The position numbers were made by a program, and so were the translations under genes. From Magnaporthiopsis rhizophila (taxonomy: Eukaryota; Ascomycota; Sordariomycetes; Magnaporthales; Magnaporthaceae), in the NCBI GenBank assembly GCA_003049465.1, contig PYSS01000014.1:248001-312000 (forward strand): 64,000 bases of DNA, given 5' to 3'. The first letter of the stretch is position 1. Each line of letters opens with the position of its first letter. The notes beneath the pieces were generated by a model. The model saw only the letters and a list, made by a program, of their open reading frames with translations. It did no database searches and was not told the DNA's origin. Of the stretch, positions 56,816 to 64,000 are shown piece by piece.

Positions 56816-57663
56816 TCTGCGCCGTTGACATAACGTGAGTGGCGCCCTCACCAGGTCACGGAGATTTCTGCCATGCGACACCAGGCCCCAGCCAAAAACC
56901 AGGTTCGCTAAACGGGGTGGCCGTGGCCATGTCTGGCTCGTCTAATACGGAAAAATCTGCCCTGCCGGCATCGAATCCTGTCCGCATCAAAATTGCCAGC
57001 ATGAAATCCTCTAGAAAACCCGCCACCAAGGCCTGCCTTGCACAGATCATGGCACCGCCCAGGTCCCGCCCAATGACTTCTGGGTTCGTGCGGCGGGCCT
57101 GGCCTTAGCTCCACAGCCCACTGCAGGTGGTCGTTGGCGCCATGGACAGGCCTCGCTACGGGTCGGAAGGACCTGTCAGCGCACGTCCAGCGGGGCGGGC
57201 AGGGTCTGCCCGTTGCGACGGTTTCGAAACACAGGAGCTGTGTTGAGTTAATGATGAGCGAGGCATATGGCACATGGTGACTGTTATCGCTGCTGAGAAC
57301 TGAGGACGCATGTGTTTGCTGTTTGTCGTTCGACGCTCACGCATCTCCGATATTCGTATCTTCGCTCGCCATGTGTTGCTTTGCGCTCGTTTTTACCAGT
57401 TTGTAAAAGTACTGCCAACCCCTGAAATGCTACCCTGCAATGTCGAACTCATTTCCAGTCGCTTCTGGACGGCTTGGCTGCATCGCCTAAATTCGAGTGG
57501 ACTCTTTCCTGATCCCGCTAGGCTGGCCGCTTCACCCCACACACACCCCCTTGATGCGTGCTGTCGCCAATATTCAATATTCCGCCGCCCTTCTGGGATG
57601 TGGAGTAGCGCTGGCAGGCTATATGAAGCCTCTTGCGTCGCTACGTTCCATTTGTAGCTCGGT
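56816..57663. other. Intergenic stretch before the MFS gene
   Basis: No supported gene. A TATATGAAG motif at 57621 is a possible core promoter element for the gene at 57664. Confidence 0.35.
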
Positions 57664-59525
57664 ATGCACATCGACATGCCCAAACAACCCATCACCATGA
57701 CGTCCGGCGTCAGCAAGCTCGAGCTCGAGGAGGATGCCCATAGGGCCGCCCTCGAGGACAACCCCAGCGAGGTGCACGTGGAATGGAGGACATGGGCGGC
57801 AGTGCTGGTAAGAGCCTGATCCCGGTTAACACGCTGTCAGTGCCTGCTAACAACCCAGTCCATGGCCATCTCGTTCGGCCCGCCCATAGGCATCGCGTTC
57901 GGGTCGGTCGCCGCCGTCGTCGCCCCGGTCACCCAGGAGCTCGGCGGGTTCGACAAGCTGGCCTGGGTGGTCGGCGCCTGGTCGCTGGCCACGGCCTGCT
58001 CCTTCTCCGTGTCGGGCGCCCTGAGTGACACGTTCGGCCGCCGCAACCCCATCCTGCTCGGCCAGGTGCTCTCCATCGTCGGCTTCATCATGGGCGGCGT
58101 GGCGCGTGACGTCGAGACGCTGATCGCGGCCGAGGCTTTTATCGGCTTCAGCACGGGCCTGATTTTTGTCAGCTACGCGGGCGTGCCTGAGATGTTGCCC
58201 AACAAGTACCGGTCGCTGGGGTTGGGTATTCTGGACGGCGGGATCGCGTTGCCCTGGTAAGTGCCGAGAGTCTGCTGACAGCGCGTCGTTTCGGCCCCGC
58301 TAACACGCACAGGGGCATCATTGCCGTCATCCTCGGACAGGCCCTCCTCAAGTACGCCTCCTGGCGCTGGATCTTCTGGATCGCCCTCATCGTCGAGGCG
58401 GTCGGACTCGCGGGCACGGCTACGTTCTACTGGCCGGCGTCGCGCCCCCACGGCTCTCGGCTGCAGCAGCTCAAGGAAATCGACTGGATCGGACTGACGG
58501 CCTTCATCGGCGGCCTGGCCGTGCTGCTGGTCGGGCTGACGTGGGGCGGGCAAACAGGCCACCCGTGGTCTGGGCCATCGGTCATTGCGCCCATCGCTGT
58601 CGGCCTCGTCGCCGTTGTGGGCGCTTTTGTCTACGACTTCACCATCGCGGCCAATCCCATCTTTCCGCTCAGCCTGTTCCGCCAGTTCCGCGAGTACACG
58701 GTGCTGCTGATCGTCATGTTCGTGTCGGGCATGATGTACAACGCGCTGCTGCCGCTCCTCACGCAGGGGTCGTCGTACATGTTCACGCAGGACGGCATCC
58801 AGGTCGGGCTCATGTCGCTGCCGTACACCATCATGACGCTGGTCGTGGGCTGCATCGTGCCCATGCTGGCGCACAAGATCGGACACATGAAGTGGCAGGT
58901 CGTGGCGGCGGTGGCGCTGCAGACGACCTTCATCGCGGCCACGGCGAGCGCCGTCAACCCGCGCAACTACTGGGGCTGGATCTTCCTGCCGGCCTTTGGC
59001 ATCCCCATGTTCACGTGGCTGACCATCCTGACGTACGCCATCGCGTCGCTGCACGTGCCGTACTCCAAGCTGGGCGTGGCCGTGGGCTTGCTGGGCACTT
59101 TCCGGTCTGCAGGCGGCGCTGTGGGCAACGCCATCTTCTCGACTATCCTCAACAACAAGTTCAACCAGTATGTGGGCGAGGAGGTGGTGCCGCTGGTGTT
59201 TATGAACGGCTTCAACGCGACCGACATTGGACCTATCATCGGCGGCGCCATCCAGCACAACCTGGGCGTGCCGTTTGCGCTGGCTGCGTACCCGCCGTCG
59301 ATGGCGGCTCCGTTGATGGAGGCGGTGCGGACGGCTTACGGGCGGGCTTTCTACGTGGTGTTTCTGTGCACGATTCCGTTCAGTGCCGTGGCGTTGGCTT
59401 TTTCGTTTTTCGTCGAGGACCCGACCAAGTATATGACCAACCACGTGCAGATGGCCATGTCGACGAAGCTGGAGGATGAGGAGGTGCCAGTGGCGGAGAA
59501 GGGAGCGGCTGAGGTGGCCAAGTAG
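57664..59525 (+). CDS. MFS drug/toxin exporter, TRI12-like, 14 helices
   Basis: Three exons: 57664-57807, 57859-58256 and 58313-59525, 584 residues. The hydrophilic N-terminus (LELEEDAHRAALEDNPSEV) is followed by 14 helices. Family landmarks: SDTFGRRNPILLGQVLSIVG (motif A), GVPEMLPNKYRSLGLG after helix 4, LKYASWRWIFWIALIV at helix 6, LKEIDWIGLTAFIGGLAVLL, and SLHVPYSKLGVAVGLLGTFRSAGGAVGNA. These match fungal TRI12-type efflux pumps and siderophore transporters, and the substrate cannot be told. Introns are 51 and 56 bp. ATG choice: the first of three in-frame ATGs is used; 57676 and 57697 are alternatives. It probably sits in the plasma membrane. Confidence 0.9.
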
Positions 59526-59642
59526 CTTAGTAATGGGGTGTAGCTGGGATATATAGCCTGGACCGAGGCGCGAAATCCATAATTTGTCACCCACAGCTCG
59601 TCACTGACGCAATCAACCCCGCTCACACCAAGCAGTCACACA

Positions 59643-60233
59643 ATGTCATTCATCTCCCGCCTCACCCGGCCCTTCGTGACGTCGACGCGACTGAATATGG
59701 CCGACGGCGGCAGCGGCCTCACGACGCAAAAGGCCACCTTCGCCGCCGGCTGCTTCTGGGGCGTTGAGCACATCTTCCGACAGCACTTTGACGGGCGCGG
59801 CCTGGTGGACGCGCGCGTGGGCTACATCGGCGGCGACGTCGACTCGCCATCGTACCGGGCCGTGTGCAGCGGGTCGACGGGCCACGCCGAGGCGACGCAG
59901 GTGGTGTTCGACCCGGCCAAGGTGTCGTACCGCCAGCTGGTCGAGTTCTTCTACAAGACGCACGACCCCACCACCAAGAACCAGCAGGGCAACGACCGCG
60001 GCACGCAGTACCGCAGCGCCATCTTCTTCCATGATGCCGAGCAAGAGCGCATCGCGCGCGAGGTCACCAGGCAGGCCAACGAGCAGTGGTGGAACGGCAA
60101 GATCGTGACCGAGATTCTCGAGGCGGGCAAGTGGTGGGACGCTGAGGACTATCACCAGCTGTATCTGCACAACAACCCAGACGGTTACCAGTGCGCGAGC
60201 CATCATGTGAGGGATTTTCCCGAGCTGAAGTAG
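59643..60233 (+). CDS. msrA: Peptide methionine-S-sulfoxide reductase A
   Basis: Intronless frame of 196 residues. AAGCFWGVEHIFRQHF holds the catalytic Cys in the GCFWG motif. The family's GYIGG follows, then YRAVCSGSTGHAEATQVVFD, FFYKTHDPTTKNQQGNDRGT and the tail WDAEDYHQLYLHNNP. The enzyme reduces methionine-S-sulfoxide in proteins or free methionine with thioredoxin. A second ATG (MADGGSGL) after the Arg/Ser/Thr-rich first 18 residues suggests two products: one with a mitochondrial leader and one cytosolic. An ATATATAG element at 59549 lies about 90 bp upstream. Convergent with the next gene, 71 bp apart. Confidence 0.93.
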   Translation: MSFISRLTRPFVTSTRLNMADGGSGLTTQKATFAAGCFWGVEHIFRQHFDGRGLVDARVGYIGGDVDSPSYRAVCSGSTGHAEATQVVFDPAKVSYRQLVEFFYKTHDPTTKNQQGNDRGTQYRSAIFFHDAEQERIAREVTRQANEQWWNGKIVTEILEAGKWWDAEDYHQLYLHNNPDGYQCASHHVRDFPELK

Positions 60234-60304
60234 GGGATAAGTTACTATTGTACAAGCTGCAGATTACTATTGTAGAGCCGCAGAGGTTGAGAAGCGTTAC
60301 ACCA

Positions 60305-61330
60305 TTACTTCCTCCTGTTCTGCATCATCAGAACCTGAACCATGCGGATGAAAATGTTGATAAAGTCCAGCTCCAGCGAGATGCTCTCGTTGACCGGGTC
60401 CCGTTTGATCAGGCCATGCTGGGCCATGCGCGCGTGGTGCAGCACCTTTTGCACGTCGTACAGCGTAAAGCCGCCAAACACGGCCAGTCCGCCGTACAGC
60501 CAGATCTTCTCAGTCATGGCCAGCGTGCGCACCGCCGTCACGGGCAGCACCAGTGGCGCCAGCCCCGACGCCAGCACGACAGCGCCACCAGCCAGCAGCG
60601 GGCCGCCGATGTAGAGGTATTTTTCCTGCTTGGCTGTAGCGCCGACAAAGGCGATGGTGCCCATCATGGCGACTGTGTAGAGGCCGGCGCGGGCCAAGAT
60701 CGGGACGGGCACAAAGGCCATCATGGGGGCGACCAGGGCGGCCTGGGTGGCGTTGAAGGCGGTCCAGAGGGCGTATTTGGGGAGATAGCTGGGATTATTA
60801 GCGAGGGGACGGGCAGATGAACGCACGAAAAAATGCAGCAGAGGCGCAACTTACTTGTCCGCGTCAACAGACCGCGCGCCAATCATGGTGGCAAAGCTCA
60901 TGCCCAGGCCGCCGATGGCAAACACCCACGGGTTCGTGGCCATGATGCGGAACACGAAGCCGGACCGCACCATCTGGCGCACCGAGAGGGCGATGATGCC
61001 GACGCCGGCGCCCGTGTGCAGAAAGGTCGAGTTGAGGTACGAGCGCTCGTAGGTGGGCATGCCGCCGTCCTCGCGCGTCTCGCGGTTGAATACCAGGTTG
61101 GTGGCCACCAGCGTGCCGCCAAAGACAGCGCCGCCCACGAGCAGCTTGCGCATCAGACCGGCCTGGTCGGGGACGGCCTGCGACTGGTAGCCGCGGGAGA
61201 GGCGGACGAACGGTTGCGTCGGTTTCGTCCTGGAGCTGAAAAAGCTGTTTTTGGATGTGTGCAGTGCCCGCATCGGGGCCCTGGCCAGCGGCCTGGCCAG
61301 GCGGGGAGCGAATCGTAGCGTGGTGAACAT
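60305..61330 (-). CDS. Mitochondrial Bax-inhibitor-1 family membrane protein (GHITM-like)
   Basis: Exons 61330-60855 and 60788-60305 with a 66-bp intron (GTAAGT...CTAATAATCCCAG) give 319 residues. The first 45 residues are Arg/Ser-rich and lack acidic residues (MFTTLRFAPRLARPLARAPM), a mitochondrial targeting sequence. Seven helices follow, for example GLMRKLLVGGAVFGGTLVAT and NPWVFAIGGLGMSFATMIGA, with the family's end GGFTLYDVQKVLHHAR and NESISLELDFINIFIRMVQV, the Asp-containing last helix of the BI-1 fold. Animal GHITM (MICS1) sits in the inner mitochondrial membrane and affects cristae and ion exchange. It is probably a housekeeping gene. Confidence 0.92.
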
Positions 61331-61847
61331 TGTGAAGTCGATGGTGATCGTGATCGTAAGGATGACGGGTGATGCGCGATGCCCGATGAGGGGAAGAAAT
61401 AGGAACCCTGCTGGTGACGTGCATCAGTCAAAGCTTCCAGGCCATTCCATAGGTTTGACGTAACTCGGTCACGTGCGTGGCGTGTCACGTGGAAAACCAC
61501 GTGTAGAGATGAGATGAGTCACGTGTATCCCTCACACAGGCCATCTGCCACTGCTCACTGCCAAGAAGTAGGCTTTTACGGACTGCCCTGTCGATCTGCC
61601 GCTCGGGGTAATCGCGGATAATGGCCTTCCGCGCGTGGCCTACCTCCAGCCTACCTCCGCGGCCTACCTCTGCTCCGTCCATTTGCACATGGGATCACAA
61701 TATCCGGCTTATAACTTTAACCCACTGATTCGATCGACTGGCCTCATTTCTTGAAATTGAGCTCCGCTTCACCTAGGTTCCCCGCCCTCGCTCCGCTTCC
61801 CCTCTCGTCGATTGCCGCGGATACCACCCTGCTGCTCGCTGTTGGTG

Positions 61848-61855
61848 TATATATA
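61848..61855 (+). promoter_or_regulatory. TATA box (TATATATA)
   Basis: A TATATATA run 83 bp before the ATG at 61938, preceding the small secreted protein gene. Confidence 0.45.
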
Positions 61856-61937
61856 GGACGCTGCTCATAATGAGTTGCTGCTCGTGAGTTGCTGTTCGTA
61901 GCAGCTCTCGCGCTCGACCGGACAGCAAACAACCACC

Positions 61938-62183
61938 ATGAGGCTCATCTTCTTCTCCATGCTGGCCACTGCCACGGCCCTCCCGACGCTACTGCAAACC
62001 TCCATGATAGCGTCCAACACCCCGGTCCATGAACCGGCCGGCGTCCTCTCGTCGTGGTTCCAGAGATTGATCTTCTCCAAGCAAGAGATCACGATGCACA
62101 ACCCGTGCTTCTGCGCCAGCGGCTCGCTCTACTGCCGGGACGAGTCGGGCGAGCTCGAGACCAAGGGCATTTGCGGCCTATAG
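61938..62183 (+). CDS. Small secreted protein
   Basis: Single exon of 81 residues, start in CACCATGAGG. MRLIFFSMLATATALPTLLQ has a clean signal peptide with a cleavage site after ATA or ALP. The mature part is short (about 63 residues) with four Cys clustered near the end (CFCASGSLYC and ICGL) and a mixed charged middle (FSKQEITMHNP). The layout fits a small secreted protein or effector; no family is recognised. A TATA box sits at the expected distance. Confidence 0.7.
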   Translation: MRLIFFSMLATATALPTLLQTSMIASNTPVHEPAGVLSSWFQRLIFSKQEITMHNPCFCASGSLYCRDESGELETKGICGL

Positions 62184-62375
62184 CGCAAGACGAGGCCACG
62201 CGCTGGCAAGCTTGGTGGCGGCGTTGTATTGGTCGCGGCGTTGCGGCATGGAAATTACGGACTGGGATACGGCGTTGGAATACGGCATTGGATTACGGCA
62301 TGGGAATTACGGCATCTGCCACGGGCGTCGGTTACGGCATTAACCCTGATACCTGATATAGCTGCTGATATATAT

Positions 62376-63408
62376 CTACGCATATCTGGTCTGGCTCGAC
62401 CCCATCACCGGCCCCGCCTGCTCGTGTCCGTAAACGTACCCGGGCATTGGCACCTGATGTCCCGGGACCTGCTTGTCATAAGGCCCCATGGGCTGCATCG
62501 GCACAGGCACCGGCACCGGCACCGGCACGTAGACTGGCTGGTACAACAGCCCGCTCTGCATCAGCTCGCGAGCCTTGCGCTTGCGGCGGGTATACGAGTC
62601 GACGCCCGCCCACACACACAGCGCAAAGTGGCAGATGCCGGCGACCACCAGCATGGCTGCGATCACGATGGCCAGGGCAAACCGGGCGGGCTTCTGGCTC
62701 CACGCGGCGTTGACGGCGGCATCCTGGGCGGCGCAGTCGGGCCCCGGAGTGCATTTGCGACTGCCGCCAGCATAGACCCAGACGCCGTTGCTGTCCTGAT
62801 TGTACGGCCCCCGACTCGTGCCATTGTGCCAGATCCGTAGCCAGCCTGGGTCGTCGCCAAACCGCTGGACCGACAGAATGGAGGCGACGGCGGCGGCGAT
62901 CAGATACAAAAGAACACAACAAAAGGTGAAGTCGACGCAGAGGACCAGCAGCGGGTGTAGCGGCTTGGAGTAGTGGCGGAGGAAGCGGACGAGAATGTCG
63001 GCGACTCCCCAGGCGAACGAGACGGCAAACTAGACGGGCTGTCAGCTGGCGGTTTATTGCCGGATTTTCCGTGTGACGTACAAACGCGATGAACAGCTCG
63101 TTGACCACGTTCCTCCCCAGCAGCGTCATGTCGTCAAAGTCGGCCATTTTGGCTAGGATGTAGGCGGCACAGGCGATGCCGACGACGGCGGCGACGCACT
63201 GCAGCAGGCGGATGGCGACCTTCCATGCCCAGCGCTCGTCGCTCGCTCGTAGACGCTCCCGCAGTGAAGGACGGCGCGGAGAGGACAGCGGGCCGGGCGT
63301 GGCAGCGGTGGCTACAGGCCCTGCTGGTGCGGCTGGTGGCGTGGGTACCCCTGATGCAGGAGCCCCTGTGGGCTCGGTCGGGGGCGTCTGTGCGGATTCT
63401 GGAGGCAT
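62376..63408 (-). CDS. MARVEL-like four-helix membrane protein
   Basis: Exons 63408-63082 and 63029-62376 with a 52-bp intron (GTACGT...AGCTGAC...TAG) give 326 residues. The N-terminal 70 residues are Pro/Ala/Thr-rich and disordered. Four helices follow: KVAIRLLQCVAAVVGIACAA, NVVNELFIAFFAVSFAWGV across the intron, PLLVLCVDFTFCCVLLYLIA and FALAIVIAAMLVVAGICHFA. A Cys-bearing extracellular loop (RKCTPGPDCAAQDAAVNAAW) lies between helices 3 and 4, as is common in fungal MARVEL proteins. The cytosolic tail has a VPVPVPVPV dipeptide repeat and Tyr/Met-rich end. Likely plasma membrane or cortical; the molecular role is not known. Confidence 0.8.
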
Positions 63409-63842
63409 TGCGTGGTGAGGAGCAAACGAGAGGCAAACCAGGGGATGGGACAAACCACACACCAGAAAAACGAGACCAGCAGACGCGGGAGAGGCCGCTT
63501 TAGCCCATCACCGTAAGCTGCTGCCTGGTGTCGCCAAGCCTGCAGGGTACTCTGGCGGCCAGCGGAGATTTCAGCTCACGTGCTCCCCTTGGCTGGCAGG
63601 GCTGGAGACAGGGGTGTTAGCGGCCAGACGCAAGCGCCGCAAGTCATTCAAAACCTAATCGCCTGCCACGTGAAGTGGCGGACGGCGATGCCGTGTGGAC
63701 AAAGCGGAAGAGCCGTTGGTATCGGGAACCAGCACGATGTGACATGACTGCCGGTGAAGGGCTCGGGGGACGCCCCGTGCAAGCTTCTAGAAGGTGTGGG
63801 ATGAGCTTGGGATGAGCTTCTGGGTGCAGCCCGCAGGAGCCG

Positions 63843-63957
63843 AGAAGCCGTTAGAGAAGCCAGAGAAGCCAGAGAAGCCAGAGAAGCTAGAGAAGCTAGA
63901 GAAGCTAGAGAAGCTAGAGAAGCTAGAGAAGCTAGAGAAGCTAGAGAAGCCGCCAGA
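63843..63957. repeat. 9-bp minisatellite (GAGAAGCTA/GAGAAGCCA)
   Basis: About twelve head-to-tail copies of GAGAAGC-C/T-A near the right edge of the window, first GAGAAGCCA then GAGAAGCTA. In one frame it encodes Glu-Lys-Pro and Glu-Lys-Leu repeats. No gene is established because the window ends at 64000. Confidence 0.85.
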
Positions 63958-64000
63958 TCAGGAACAAAACTACTACCACCAAAAAGAAGCCGCCAGAGAC

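Noticed and set aside
58173..59594. Long minus-strand open frame of 473 codons
   Set aside because: It is antisense to the TRI12-type MFS gene, whose frame and exons are consistent; the frame is Arg/His-rich as expected from the GC-rich opposite strand.

Overview
This looks like nuclear DNA of a filamentous ascomycete, most likely Sordariomycetes and possibly Hypocreales. The genes are split by introns of about 47-80 bp with GT...CTAAC/CTGAC...AG signals. An AT-rich island of the kind left by repeat-induced point mutation (RIP) sits beside GC-rich, gene-poor DNA. The gene families are typical of Pezizomycotina: Zn2Cys6, RTA1, SAT4-type membrane proteins, Clr5-ankyrin, TRI12-type MFS, secreted glycosidases and small secreted Cys-rich proteins. 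No species call is possible from sequence alone. All exon maps below were built by hand from reading frame, splice signals and protein continuity.

Region by region. 0.25-12.6 kb is accessory and largely degraded: a double CCHC zinc-knuckle gene, a ~3 kb AT-rich block whose minus strand carries the decayed N-terminal half of a CRESS-DNA (geminivirus-like) Rep endonuclease, a broken coiled-coil gene, two adjacent orphan genes of which one is broken, and a small gene with an internal 81-nt duplication and a frameshift. 13.2-15.1 kb holds a secreted S33 (TAP-like) peptidase. 15.1-18.6 kb is repeat-rich, with ~27-bp imperfect tandem repeats and a ~340-bp near-perfect hairpin.

18.6-32.5 kb holds a dense set of glycoside-processing genes: a GH78 alpha-L-rhamnosidase, a cytochrome P450, a secreted GH1 beta-glucosidase with two internal TGA codons and an insertion, an MFS sugar transporter with a GC-AG intron, and a seven-exon GH79 enzyme. 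A GH3 beta-glucosidase lies 20 kb further on at 52.4 kb. Together these could strip rhamnose, glucose and uronic acid from plant glycosides, import the sugars and oxidise an aglycone. This is an inference from families and neighbourhood. 32.6-43.0 kb holds a SAT4/rhodopsin-type protein, an RTA1 protein, a Zn2Cys6 regulator and two secreted proteins. 44.5-50.9 kb holds a 1,262-residue Clr5-ankyrin protein and two small orphan genes. After the GH3 gene comes a block of degenerate telomere-like repeats (56.3-56.8 kb). The right end (57.6-63.4 kb) looks like core genome, compact and intact: TRI12-type MFS, MsrA, a mitochondrial Bax-inhibitor-1 family protein, a small secreted protein and a MARVEL-like protein. 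A 9-bp minisatellite follows near the window edge.
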